Shown here piece after piece: positions 32,585 through 46,729 of a stretch of DNA of 64,000 bases (its first letter is position 1; every line of letters starts with the position of its first letter). The stretch comes from Laccaria trichodermophora (lineage: Eukaryota > Basidiomycota > Agaricomycetes > Agaricales > Hydnangiaceae): positions 868,001 to 932,000 of the forward strand of contig JACTVC010000001.1 in assembly GCA_018417955.1 (NCBI GenBank), written 5' to 3'. The notes beneath the pieces are model-generated. The model was not told the origin of the DNA, ran no database searches, and was given only the letters and a program-made list of their open reading frames with translations. The position numbers and the translations under genes are program-made.

Positions 32585-35137
32585 ATGGCACCGAAGGAAC
32601 CCATCACCGCCCCAAGCTCATCCCTCGAAGAAGCACTTCTTAAAGCTGATGCTCTTTGACCCTCTATCTCCCTCACTCGCCCAAACAATGTCTTTATTGG
32701 CGAAAAACTTGATAAACTCAAATCCAACTACAAGAAATGGAACAAAGACATGACGCACTACCTTGCCATTAACGGTCTTCTCAGTTACGTACTTGGGGAA
32801 AAGACTAAACCCTCTTCTACCTCTGAACCTCACGCATACGAAAATTGGATGGAGAATGACTGCTTCGCCATGAACGTCAGCGACGACGATGAGGCTGAGT
32901 TGGATATGTCAAAGGGGGCCAAATCAGCTTGGGACACACTGAAGGAACGATACCAGAATGAGGGTCCAGTGCGACAGGTGGACCTTTTGTGCACTGCTCT
33001 CAACATGAAGTGCAAAAGAGGTACGCCACTCCCCCAAACATGCTGTGAAATCTGCAATGCCGTCGATCAAGTGTTTGCGATGGGGACTATGACAGCCGAT
33101 CTCTTCCACTGCATAGCAATCATCAATTCCCTTGAGGACTTCCCCCACATCTGTTCCAGCATCCTACATGACTTAAGCAGTTCGACAAAGGAAAAGGAGT
33201 ACACCTCAAAGGACATTCGCCACTACCTCGAAAGCGAAGAAACCCTCCACGCTGCGAACAATAATCCTTCCAGATCTGATGTTGCTCTTACTGCTTGTAC
33301 AAGCTCTTATCATACCCCTACCTGCGGCAACTGCAAGCGCCCAGGGCACACGGATCTATACTGTATCTCCCCTGGGGGGGGGATGGCAGGTAAAACGATT
33401 CAAGAGTCAAAAGACATGCGTAAAAGGGACCGCGATAACGCTCGAGGGGGCAATGCCACTAAATCTAACAACAATAACAGTAAAATCGCCATCAACATAA
33501 AGGATTCCACTGGGAAAGCCTTTATTATCCACGTCAACCCCTCTGATATTTCGACTCCAAGCAATAACAGCAAAACTGAATTTGCTGGCCTAGCATCCGA
33601 TCTCCCCAAATCCATACTACCGGATACACTGGAGAATATAGAATGGAGCACTTGGTTAGTGCTTGAGGAGGAGCCTACAACCTCATTGGACTGGACAACA
33701 CACACCCGACCTGTCGATCTTGCCGCCATTTCGGAAATCTCGCCACTCCAACAAAACAAGTGCACCCCCCTGTCTCTCAACGATCTTCCCTTCTACATTG
33801 ACACGGGGGCAACTGTTCACATATCTCCAGAACAAAGCGACTTCCTAACGCTTCGTCCAATTGCCGCTCGATCCATTAAAGGGGTAGGCGGATCATCTGT
33901 TACCGCCATTGGGCTAGGCAATATCAAACTACGCATTGCGTGCAGAGCGCATATAATTTTAGAAAATGTTTTATTCATTCCTAACACAGCAGTGAGGCTT
34001 ATCTCGGTTAGCACACTTGCGCGCGATAGCCAAGCCATCACCCATTTCGACGAGGCTACCTGTTGGATCACCAACAAATCTTCTGGTGCGACAATTGCCC
34101 ATGGTACACTCCTTCCCACCAAAAACCTTTATTCCCTCAATCTCCTGTCTCCTCACGCCAAACACGCCTTTACCACTTCTCACACGCCAGACCTTGAAAC
34201 ATGGCATCGTCATCTTGGCCATGCCAACTACCAAGCTGTACGAGAAATGGCGAAAAACAGTTTAATCCCAGGTATGCCCACCAACCTTCCCTCTGAAAAC
34301 CCACCTAAATGCGAGTTCTGTGTACTTGGAAAACAGACAAAGACACCAGTACCAAAGACATGCAAGGAGGGACTGGGGCATAGGGCTACAAAGGTGCTAG
34401 AGAAGGTGTGGGTTGATTTATCAGGTCAACATCTGAGATCTCGCGTGGGAAATGAATATGTTATGGATATCGTAGACGACTACACAAGTCAATTGTGGTC
34501 AATTCCCTTAAAGAATAAGGATGATGCATTCCCAGAATTAAAGGCTTGGGAATTAGCTAGGGAATCAGAAACCGGTCAGAAAATTGGCACTTACATCACT
34601 GATCAAGGGGAGCTGAAAAGCGACAAAATGAATGAATGGTTAAAGTCCCGCGGTATTGAACAGCGCTTCACGGCACCTTACACCTCTGCTCATATAGGAT
34701 GCATAGAACGCATGCATCGGACCCTCATGGCCAAAGCCCGAACAATGCGCATTTACGCCGACCGCCCTCCCTATTTATGGGATGAGTTTTATTTGACAGC
34801 GGCGCATCTCCATTCTAAAACCCTCACACATTCACTTCCAGGAGGTATAACACCTTGGGAAAAGTACTATGGACGAAAACCTGACTACTCCTACATGCGT
34901 GAAATAGGATGTAAAGTCTTCGTGCTCATACAAAACAAACACAACCCAAAAGTTTTCGACCGCTCCATTGAATGCATCCTAATCGGCTACAACCCAAATG
35001 CAAAAACGTACAGGTGTTACCACAGGGAATCAAAGAGAGTAACAAGCTCTTACCACATACGTTTTCTAGAAAGTCACAATGGACACACACGTTCCCTCCC
35101 TGAAACCGAGAATATATGTACCATCAACGCTGAATGA
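32585..35137 (+). pseudogene. Copia gag, protease and integrase (defective)
   Basis: The natural start is probably ATG 32585 (MAPKEPITAPSS). A TGA at 32657-32659 interrupts it and the frame reopens, with the next ATG at 32750. Gag carries a CCHC zinc knuckle CGNCKRPGHTDLYC (about 33320-33360). The protease has the active-site FYIDTGATVH (about 33790-33820). The integrase shows the HHCC zinc motif (WHRHLGHANY and CEFCVLGKQTK) and the catalytic acids in VWVDLSG, YITDQGEL and IGCIERMHRTLM. The frame stops at 35137, and the reverse transcriptase continues in the +1 frame from about 35100. Confidence 0.9.
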
Positions 35138-37085
35138 AATCCTTCAAAGTGCAATGCCCGCTCCTATTCTCTCAGACGACGAAGAGGAAGACACCTTACC
35201 AGATGATCTCTCACAACTCATCAACACCCAAGACCCCCAACGCGTAGCCAATCCAGAAAATGATGCTCAAATCAGGCGCTCATCACATATCGCCGAAAAG
35301 ACCAATGATCCCAAGCCGACTCACACCGAAATCACTGTCCAACAGTCCATAGATGCAGGGGTTCGACTTTGTGAAACCCGAGCTGAGCGCAAGAAAACTC
35401 TTCATGACATCCGAGAAGAAGAAGTGTGCAACTCTCCAGAAATTGTCGAAAACACCACCATTGTGGAGTTAAAGGAGATATTCAGGACCCTGAATCTTGA
35501 ATTTGAGAACGAGCCCAGAAACTGGAAAGAAGCAAAAGGGTCTGCCGATGCGAAGCGCTGGGAGGAAGGGTATCGTGATGAGCTAAAATCCCTAAAAGAG
35601 ATGGGTGTGTATAAGCTGATCCCCAGACCAGATGTTCCACAAGGAAAAAAGATAAGAAAGGGGATGCCCGTCTTCCACATCAAACACAACGAAACCAGTA
35701 AAGCAACTCGATGGAAGGTTTGTCTTGTATTCAAAGGTTGTGAGCAAATCTATGGAAAAGACTACAATAAAACAACCTCACCTACCGCATGCATGGAGTC
35801 TTGGCGAATACTCCTTCACATAGCTGCCACTCTCGACTGGGACGCACAACAGATCGACATCAAAACTGCTTTCCTTTACAGTCTCCTTCCTGAGGGGGAA
35901 TACCAATACATGGAACAGCCCTCAGAGTTCGAAGAGCCTGGCAAGGAAGATTGGGTATGGGAAATCCAACGCGGTCTCTATGGAATGAAACAGAGCGGAC
36001 GCATCTGGAACATAACAATGAACGACAAAATGCTCTCATGGGGTTTCAACCGTTTGTCTTGCGAATCGTGCATTTATTACAGAAAAACCGATACAGGGAC
36101 CATAATTTGTGCAGTACACGTTGTCGATTTTTTGTCCATCGCAAGCAACAAAGACGAAAACGAGAGTTTTAAAAACCAGATGTGCGACGCTTGGACCATA
36201 TCAGATCTTGGGAACGTACACTTCATGGTTGGTATAGCGGTAAACTGGGACAGACCCAACAAAACCGTCATGCTCTCGCAAACAGCCCTAATTGACAAAA
36301 TTGTAGTGCAGTTCGGACAATGAAACGCTTCACCATCCTCATTACCAATGGATCTGGGACTCAAACTACAACGCACTAATTACAAAAACATGTCAAAAGA
36401 CAAACTAGATGAAATCAAGAAACTCCCATACCGCTCACTTGTCGGATGCTTACTTTATCTGTCCATCGGCACATGTCCTGATATCACGTATTCAGTTCAA
36501 CAACTCTCCCAGTACCTTGACTGTTATTCTTACGCCCATTGGAATGCGGCAATCCGCGTGGTACGCTATTTATCTGGCATGCGGCAACTCAAGCTTTGTC
36601 TTGGAGGGACAAATCAGATCTCCTTACTGGGCTTTACTGACTCAGACTGGGCGAACTGTCTTGACACAAAGAGGAGCGTAGGTGGCTATGCTTATTCATT
36701 GGGCTCCAGGATCATATCTTGGCAAGCAAGGAAGCAAAAAACCGTTGCCACCTCATCCTGCAAAGCGGAATATACCACTGCTTTTGAAGCGTGCAAAGAA
36801 GGCGTCTGGCTCCGCACGCTATTAAATAGTATAAACCACACTACTACATCCCCAACAACTATTTGTTGTGACAACAACGCTGCCATAAATCTCTCGGAAG
36901 ATCCAACCCTACACGACCATGTAAAACATATCGATATCAAACACCACTTTCTTCGTGAACGCGTTCAATCAAATGAAGTGTCCCTTTCCTATATTAACAC
37001 CAATGACAACATTGCCGACATTTTTACCAAAGCACTGGACACCAAGAAATTTAATCACTTCCGCGAATTTTTGGGGGTTAAATAA
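35079..37085 (+). pseudogene. Copia reverse transcriptase and RNase H (defective)
   Basis: The +1 frame relative to the integrase. RT blocks are recognisable: NWKEAKGSADAKRWEEGYRD, WKVCLVFKGCEQIYGKDYN, IDIKTAFLYSLLPEGE and IQRGLYGMKQSGRIWN. The catalytic YVDD-type box reads AVHVVDFLSI (about 36110-36140), so the first of the paired Asp is Val. A TGA at 36321-36323 splits this frame; the same frame continues as RNase H (36348-37085) with FTDSDWANC, KSVG-like RSVGGYAYSL and the terminal HIDIKHHFLRERV and DIFTKALD motifs. Confidence 0.9.
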
Positions 37086-37131
37086 CTCACCAAGACTTCA
37101 TGCGAGGAGGAGTATCCACGGTGAGGAGGAG

Positions 37132-37427
37132 TGTTGTGATGTCACAACACCGTGTATACGGCCTTTATCTTTTCCTTTATCTCTTTCTTTCTTTTCTTTC
37201 TTTTCTTTCAGTAGCCACTCAGTCTACCCTATATAAACCACCCAGTAGTTTACCATCACCTCAGTCCGTTATAACCGAGACTGAGGTGAGCCACTCTTAT
37301 TCACAGTGACGAACGCACATACTTACCGTACCTAGTGTTCCCTTCGTCTATCTAGGTACATGATTAATTGAGTCCATTATAACCGAGACTGAGTGTTCCC
37401 TTCGTCTATCTAGGTCAAGATTCAACA
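37132..37427 (+). repeat. 3' LTR of the Copia element
   Basis: 296 bp, nearly identical to the 5' LTR, with the same TATATAAA (37230-37237). It lies 46 bp after the RNase H stop codon, behind a purine-rich tract. Confidence 0.95.
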
Positions 37428-37896
37428 TACTGTACCATTTCAACCAAGTGTTCAGGTCACACATCACAAATAATTTTGAACTGAACACTTATGGTACTTG
37501 TCACAGGTCACACCAGCTAGTGAACACCTGGTAAAATGAGTGTAATATATGAGCTTTTTTAGCCCCAAGTACGTTTTTAAACAAAAACAGCATTCTACGA
37601 CAATTGTATCATCTCAGCAACATCTTGGTAGTCCTCCCAGTCATCCCATTTTCCCCTGCCCGTGTAAGCCTTATGCACACACTTCGTTGGCACTTGACAA
37701 TGACCTCAGCCCAGTATTGGCTCAGGAATGTCGATGGAAATTTCATTTTCACCTTCCATGGTTACAAAAAGGTCCTCATCACTTCCCAACCTCCCAAAAT
37801 TTCCATGAACACTTCAATTTTTTGTGATCACTTTCATGGTTGTCACACATCACACAGGCCCATGAACACCTAACACTTGGTCGAAATGGTACAGTA
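37428..37896. mobile_element. MITE with its left tip interrupted by the Copia element
   Basis: TACTGTACCATTTCAACCAAG at 37428 is mirrored by CTTGGTCGAAATGGTACAGTA ending at 37896. The inner arms also pair partly (GTTCAGGTCAC and GTGAACACCT). The first five bases of the left TIR are the Copia target duplication, and the matching copy lies at 32165-32169, so Copia landed at the very tip of this element. The interior is about 400 bp without coding sequence. Confidence 0.65.
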
Positions 37897-38308
37897 CAAT
37901 TCTAGGAGTGTCAACAAATATGGAGGCACCTTTGCCTAGATCAAACATTGGGCCCTGCCTCAAGTGTGAAGATGTGAACTCTTCTCCTCCTTTCCGCTTC
38001 CGACTATTGTGGCATTTTTCACAGGTTTTGTTTGAGTTAACCCAGGGGAAGGATTTAAATTGTGAAACACTACTTCTCGGAAGGTGTAGACACCTTTTTT
38101 ATTACTATTAGGTAACATTATGAGCTGTGTGCAGTGTACACGCTGTGTTTTATGTAGTAACTAGTTGAACTTCAAACATGGTAGTGGTACATGTGACCGT
38201 TTCTTACACGTGTTATATCATGTGACGTGTCCGGGTCGGGGAGCTGATTGAAACAGTGAGGAGCCGGAATCCCAGACTTACCCAAGACTTACCTCTACCT
38301 CTTACCTC
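37897..38308. promoter_or_regulatory. Upstream region of the acyltransferase gene
   Basis: About 410 bp between the MITE and the PDAT start codon. It holds no gene that I can see and should contain the PDAT promoter. No TATA box was recognised with confidence. Confidence 0.3.
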
Positions 38309-41300
38309 ATGGTCTTGACAAAGCGTACCAAGGGGTCCAATACCAAACTTGCTTCCAAGGAAGATGCAGAAACACGCCAGGAACGAACTGACATGACGAA
38401 GAGAGCTGACGTCGACGGTAGAAAGGTGAAAAGCGATTCATAAATCTACGTTAAATTCGGCCTTCACCAATAATTCAACAGTCGCTTTTTAGGAGAGGCA
38501 GTTTTTTATTTCCTTTCGGGATACTATGTACGTGGAGACAATCAATATACCTCTTTGTTCTGAAGAAGTTTGAAGTAGGAGCCCTGCTCGGGTTCAATGC
38601 GTTCGTTGGGCCACAAGATTTACAAAAAATCCATGGTCAAATGTCTGTATTCATGAATGAATACGATATAAACCTTCCACAGCTTCCAGAATTCGATCTC
38701 TCTCGCTTGGAAGCGGAATGGACACGGCTACTGAGTAATATTCCAGAGTTCGGTAAATTCAGCAAAGATGGACGCGAATTTCAAGTCGGGGAAGCCATGA
38801 AAGCTAGAGGGTTAACTGCACAATATCCTGTTGTTATTATCCCAGGAATCGTGTCAACGGTTCGTTGGCCGTATTAGATTAAACCACCAGCAACTCTGAA
38901 ACTGACGTCAACCACTGTCAGGGTTTAGAGTCTTGGTCCACATCTCCTGATTACAGAGCGTTTTTCCGAGAAAAGTTGTGGGGTGGATTCAATATGCTCT
39001 CGCAAGTCACCTTCAACAAAGAAAAGTGGATCGCTGCTATGATGCTCGATCCATTGACAGGATTGGATCCGCCTGGCGCTAAAGTACGTGCGGCGGAAGG
39101 AATAGATGCGGCGAGCTCCTTCGTACAAGGGTTTTGGATCTGGTAAGTTGCGAATCTCCATTAGTTCTGTTTCCCGTTTGAAATGCTTGTCGATTAGGTC
39201 GAAGGTCGTAGAGAACTTAGCCGTCGTTAATTACGACACAAACAACCTGTACTTAGCTCCTTACGATTGGAGGCTATCATACTATAACCTTGAAGTACGC
39301 GACGGTTATTTTTCAAGGCTCAAAAGCACGATTGAAGGACTCACGTGCGTCGCTCTGCCCAAGTTTTCCAGGTTTACTAGAAAGGTATCCTCTTTAGAAA
39401 GCGACAGAATAAGAAGGTTGTAATCGCCGCGCACTCAATGGGATCAACTGTACGTCATCGCCACTTATACACTTATGAGACGTGGCATTCGAACTCGAAG
39501 ATACTTGTGCTATTCAGGTTCTTTTGGTATGTTTTGGATTGTACTACACCTTGGTAATTAATGACAAGGATTGATTACAGTATTTGTGAGGCTAAATGTT
39601 TACCTGGTCCTCATACGCTAACTTTGCTCGTCAATCCAGCTTCAAATGGGTTGAATCTCCTCTTCATGGCAATGGAGGGACTGATTGGGTGGAGGTGTTA
39701 ACTATGCCTGATCCACCAGACAGCATTCTCACTTCGTTTAAATTATGACAAAATCACATTGAATCTTATATCTCGATAGCAGGTACCCATTTAGTGCGTG
39801 ATTCCGCCAGGACTCTCCAGCGATCAGCTAATGCTTGATTTCACAGGGAGTGGTACGTTCTCTTGCTCGTCGAGAATCCACGTATGATGACGACTTTTTA
39901 CCATCAAGGCCAAAGCTATGTCTGCCTTCTTGTCCGGCGAAATGAAGGACACCGTGCAAATGAATCCGGCTGGAGCATATGGTTTGTGGTTTGAGACTAC
40001 CTAAACCTGCGGAACTTGATCCAGAGCTTTTAGTGCTCGAACGCTTCTTTTCGAGGAAGGAGCGACAGAGACTTTTCCGCAGTTGGGCGGGAAGTGCGAG
40101 CATGTGGCTCAAGGTGAGTGATCCAATCATTTCTATGGTCCTCTTTGAAACAAGACGTTATATAGGGTGGGAATGCGGTATGGGGCAGCGCGTTGCATGC
40201 ACCAGACGATGCTTGTAACAATACCCATACCCACGGAGAGCTAATTGCGTTCAGGTCTCTCTCACCGCAAAGCAATGGTGACGCCACGAGAAACATGACG
40301 GCAGAGGAAGCAGGCCTGTGGATTTTGCAACATACCCCAACAACTTTTCAAGTTTGCCGCTTTCCATGACATTGTTCGAACTACTCATGTTAAATTGACA
40401 GAAAATGCTGGAGACGAACTATTCGTATGGCATCGAACGGGACGAGGAGCAGCTCAGTCGCAATGACCTCGATCACCGAAAGTGGACGAACCCACTTGAA
40501 GTCAGGCACGTTTGTCCTGCAACCACCTTTACATTTAGCGGTTCCAATTGTTGATTATGTAGGCTCCCTCGTGCCCCTTCTATGAAGATATATTGCGTGT
40601 ATGGTCATGGCAAGGAAACTGAGGTATCCATTGGCGATCTCTTTCATTACCGGAGACTGAAGATTATCATTATAGCGCTCCTATTGGTCAGCACTGATAA
40701 ATCATCACTTTGACCTGCGATGAATCCCTTGCATCGCCGTAGGTACGTCCAGGGAAAAGACAATGAAGCTGCGGATGCTGTCGACACAGAATGTACCGAT
40801 CCCCACTCTTCTAAATGTGGGGTCCTCAGCCAACACCTGGGACCTCCTTCATTGCGGCAAAGCTGGATCGATTCTGATTATACCAACAACTCTGCTTTTC
40901 CCAAAGTAGGGTTTTCTCCCATATTCGAAAAATAGTTTTTTGATGCCGCCCTCCTAGCTCTTGAACGGGGTGAAAATGGGAGAAGGAGATGGGACAGTCA
41001 GCCTGGTGAGCTTGGGAGCAATGTGCGTGGAAGGGTGGAAGAGACCGAGATGGAACCCGGCTGGTATCAAGATCACGACAGTAGAGGTACGGGAATCTAC
41101 TTTCTTGCTGTGGTCTTGAGTGTTTGATGGCATTTGTGAAGCTGCCACATCGCCCGACTGTAACTATGCCACGAGGGGGCGCAAATACCAGTGACCATGT
41201 CGACATCCTTGGGTCGACTGGGCTGAATGAGGTCATCCTCAAAGTAGCGACCGGGGTTGGCCACGAGATTACCGATAATTATGTTTCCGACATTCAGAGA

Positions 41301-41327
41301 TATGCACAGAGGATCCAGTGGGACTGA
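38309..41327 (+). CDS. LRO1: Phospholipid:diacylglycerol acyltransferase (Lro1 type)
   Basis: PDAT moves an acyl chain from a phospholipid to diacylglycerol, making triacylglycerol at the ER. The start MVLTKRTKGSN gives a Lys/Arg-rich cytosolic N-terminus, followed by a single hydrophobic segment (FLFPFGIL...VGALLGFNAF), as in yeast Lro1. Then come QYPVVIIPGIVST joined to GLESWSTSPDYRAFFREKLW, and VNYDTNNLYLAPYDWRLSYY. The nucleophile motif is VVIAAHSMGST and then YFFKWVESPLHGNGG. Later exons give SAFLSGEMKDTVQMNPAG, KMGEGDGTVSL with the likely catalytic Asp, and TSDHVDILGSTGLNEVILK with the likely His. More than ten short introns all splice in frame, so it looks intact. It ends at TGA 41325, 15 bp from the stop of the opposing gene. 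Confidence 0.9.
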
Positions 41328-41342
41328 AGGGTATCATGACTG

Positions 41343-42143
41343 TCACGTCTGTACATCCTGTCTTTCCGGCGACATTTCAGTGGGGTTCGAGGGAAATACG
41401 GTATCAAAGCTTTGTTCCATTTTTTCGACTGTCGTGAGATAATACTTCATCAACTCAAGAAGCTCCTCCCAATGGGGTACCTCGGGCTCCATGTTTTCCG
41501 ACTGGAAGACTTTTCGCATAGATGGGCTGGAAGGCGGGACAAAATGAGCAGGAGGATGACGGGTGGTTGAAATAGTTACCGATTAGCTTCCTGGCAATCA
41601 CCCGCACTTAAGCCAATGGCCCATTTTTGAGCAACATCATGCATGATTCTGATGTCTTCGTCGGACATCTCAAAGTGAAACCGGAGCATTGAAAAGGGTT
41701 CTGACTTGACTTGGAAATACTCATTCCAACGCACCCAGAATTGGGTCATGGAAGAATTATACCATAATCTATGCAGGTCCTGGTTTCGAAGAATTCAACA
41801 GCTGTTCAACGGGATTAGATCGACGACTCACTATGAGGCAGCACCTTGAGATAATGACCATAAACACCTCTCTAAGACCCGTCTGCACGCGCAGAATATT
41901 AGTGAAGAGCTTTTCGTCTTCCATTCCTAACGTTAGAACATCGGGATCGAGGTGGGTGTTGTAGAAAACGTTCCAGGTTAGGGTGTCAGACACTCTCTTT
42001 GTATAATCGAGACGATACCACTCTATCATTGCAAGTAGGTCAAGAAAGGCTTTCATATCGCGAATAGAAAAGGTTTTTGGAGATACAATGTCGCGAAGTA
42101 CATTGATGATTTCGCTCAAGGGAGGGGGAGGTTGTTGTGCCAT
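41343..42143 (-). CDS. Small hypothetical protein
   Basis: ATG at 42143 gives MAQQPPPPLSEIINVLRDIV... and MKAFLDLLAMIEWYRLDYTK. An intron (GTGTTT...AACCAG) joins VQTGLRE to DLHRLWYNSSMTQFWVRW, then HFEMSDEDIRIMHDVAQKW. A last exon gives SENMEPEVPHWEELLELMKY and ends at TGA 41343. The protein is mostly helical, roughly 225 aa, without signal peptide or membrane segment. I do not recognise the family. It converges on LRO1 with 15 bp between the stop codons, and its 5' side faces the halogenase promoter. Confidence 0.6.
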
Positions 42144-42521
42144 AACGTGTCACAGTCGCGAACAGTCACACCTAGGTCACACACCTGTATGTAAAATAAA
42201 CTCACCCTTTTGACACAATCTGTCTACCCAACGCCTATCATTGTTATCCACATGGGCTCACATGGTTGTGCAAGGTTCTCCGAGGAATATTCGTTTCAGA
42301 AACTGCGTGTTATAATTTCCCGTTTCCTGGGCTCAAGTTTAGAGTCCTCGGAGATGTTCGATGGAGAGCTTCTTGGACATGCTTTCTCGATCGGGCAATC
42401 CGACTTCCTCTCCTAGCTCACGAGATGTGGAACCGATGGTCGCGTCTGTTTTTCCATCATGAACATAAAAATAACGCATTCAGTCTGACTACTCATGTCT
42501 GAGAACTTTTCAGTCCACAAC

Positions 42522-42527
42522 TATAAA
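42522..42527 (+). promoter_or_regulatory. TATA box of the halogenase gene
   Basis: TATAAA in the context AACTATAAAGGCCCC, 51-56 bp before the start codon at 42578. A Pyr-rich stretch (CTGCCCTTTCTTTCCATCCC) follows, as common at fungal transcription starts. Confidence 0.5.
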
Positions 42528-42577
42528 GGCCCCGGCTTTGCTGCCCTTTCTTTCCATCCCCGTTCATCTTTTCTCTC

Positions 42578-44827
<2,250 letters not shown>

Positions 44828-45105
44828 ATATTTTTACGCTGTGATTTTGGACCCAACTTTCTCTCCATCCCAATCAGAATCTCGTGCATCCTCGCTTGTA
44901 TCCACCCCACGACAGCTCTTCCTGTATTTTACTGCTACCCCATTCTCCTGTATCTGCGCATATCGATAGATCTGTATTAGTACGATTTGGATAACTGTAG
45001 CCTTTGAAATGACGTCGGGAAAAAAATGGGCCGTCGAGATCGGCCCGAATGCCATGTTCCTTCATACCTTAAAGCGCCCATTCGGATATCAAGATATCCA
45101 GCCCC

Positions 45106-46542
45106 ATGTCGTCTCTTACTCCTGACTTCACCCTCAACGATGGCACCACGATCCCTGCAATTGGCATGGGGTAAGACCCTAGTAAAGCTAAGTGTTCCAA
45201 GGATTCACCCTCATCTTTTTTAGTTGCTGGATGGGTAGTGTTACAGTAGGAGATGGAAACCGCGTTGTTGAAATGTGTGCGAAGGCGCTCAGAGTAAGTA
45301 GCTAGTGTGCAAATTTACCCCTTCATGTTATTGATTTCCTTGCGTTGGTAGAATGGCTATCGACACTTTGACACTGTGAATTTCAATAGGCGTCATCGTG
45401 GTCTCCTATGCTTACACTTGGATCTTTCATAGGCAGCAGGATATGGTATGCAAAGTATCTGATTTATGTGGGTGGGAAAGGTATTTGATCAGTGGTTTGT
45501 CGCAGGCAACGAGAAAATGGTCGGCGACGCCATTAAAGCGTCTGGGGTACCCAGGAAGAGCCTATATATCACAACCAAATTGGCGTAAGTCGCGTTTGAG
45601 TAATGACAAAATTATCCTGACGGACTCTGAATAGAAACCCTGATCACCACCGCGTACGCGAAGCGTTCGAGGACTCTCTGCGAGACCTTGACTGCGAATA
45701 TATTGATTTATATCTCCTTCATTGGCCTCAAGCCCAAGCCTCAAGTAAGTCAGCGCACGACTTGCTTATTAGCGCTGAAATTCAATGTGTACAGCGGGAA
45801 ACGCCCATGTTTTAGGACCTGACGAACACCCTACTTTCATTGAGACATGGAAGGAGATGGAAAAGCTGCTCGAAACAGGTATTATTTAGCCTTGACAATA
45901 ATCGTAAAACTGCATGACTTAACTGTCGCGTTGTAGGGAAAGTGAAGACGTTGGGGGTGTCCAACTTTTCTTGTAAAACACTCGAGGCACTCCTCCCTCA
46001 CTGTCGAATTGTGCCGGCTGTGAATCAAGTCGAGATGCACCCTTATCTCCCTCAGAACGACGTCAAGGCGTTGTGTGAGGAAAAGGGCATTCTCCTGACG
46101 GCGTATTCACCTCTGGGTACGGATTCTAGAAGTGCCAGCCCAGGATGAACTGATAGGGTCATGCAGGTCGATCGGCCACTTTGTTTGAGGATGCTACGAT
46201 TCAAAAAATTGCAGAAAAAGGCAAAGTTACACCAGCCCAAGTAGTTCTTGCTTGGGGTGTCCAACGGGGAACAGCGGTTGTCCCAAAGAGCGAGGATGAC
46301 GGGAGAATGACAGCGAATTTGAATGTGTGGTGATTTCAAGTGCCCTCGTCAAAGTTGCTAACACCTTTCATTAGTTAACTAAGCTCACAGACGAGGACAT
46401 GGAGGAAATCAATGCAATCCATTTACAACAGGGAAAGCACAGGTCGCTATTGAAATATCACACCCCTGAAGGAACTGTTATGGGTTGGACGTATGAGCAA
46501 CTTGGTTGGAATATGCTTACAGGTGGTATCGTGTGCTCTTGA
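45106..46542 (+). CDS. Aldo-keto reductase
   Basis: NADPH-dependent oxidoreductase of the AKR superfamily, reducing aldehydes or ketones in the cytosol. MSSLTPDFTLNDGTTIPAIG opens the barrel. GYRHFDT (catalytic Asp) joins through two micro-introns to AAGYGNEKMVGDAIKASG (catalytic Tyr). LYITTKLA carries the Lys and YIDLYLLHWPQA the His. GKVKTLGVSNFSCKTLEALL and VPAVNQVEMHPYLPQ are standard, and RGTAVVPKSEDDGRM binds the cofactor. The stop is TGA 46540. At least eight introns, all in frame, so the gene looks intact. It is 278 bp downstream of the halogenase in the same direction, which suggests a shared pathway, for example reduction of a chlorinated aromatic aldehyde; that is inference. Confidence 0.88.
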
Positions 46543-46729
46543 AATAGATACACCGGAGTACAAGAATTCTGCGATGAATAAGGATATTAAGAATTGTAGG
46601 CAAGAGGTGAATAAGTCGTCATGAGTATCGTGATGTCATTATCTGTCGTGGTTGGCATTATTCAAGTTACGGAGGTGGGAGGTCTCAAGCACAAGTCTTA
46701 GTTTTATGTCCATGGTGGTATTCGCGTTC

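Larger units (their letters stand above)
32170..37427 (+). mobile_element. Ty1/Copia LTR retrotransposon
   Basis: Complete element with 296-bp LTRs at 32170-32465 and 37132-37427, starting TGTTGTGATGTCACAACA and ending in CAAGATT(T/C)AACA. They differ at only a handful of sites. A 5-bp target duplication TACTG flanks it (32165-32169 and 37428-37432). Right after the 5' LTR lies GGTTATGGGCC, which matches the initiator-Met tRNA anticodon region with one mismatch, a half-tRNA primer site as in Drosophila copia. A purine-rich GGTGAGGAGGAG precedes the 3' LTR. Domain order protease, integrase, RT, RNase H is Copia-type. Stops, a frame change and a mutated RT motif make it non-autonomous. Confidence 0.95.
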
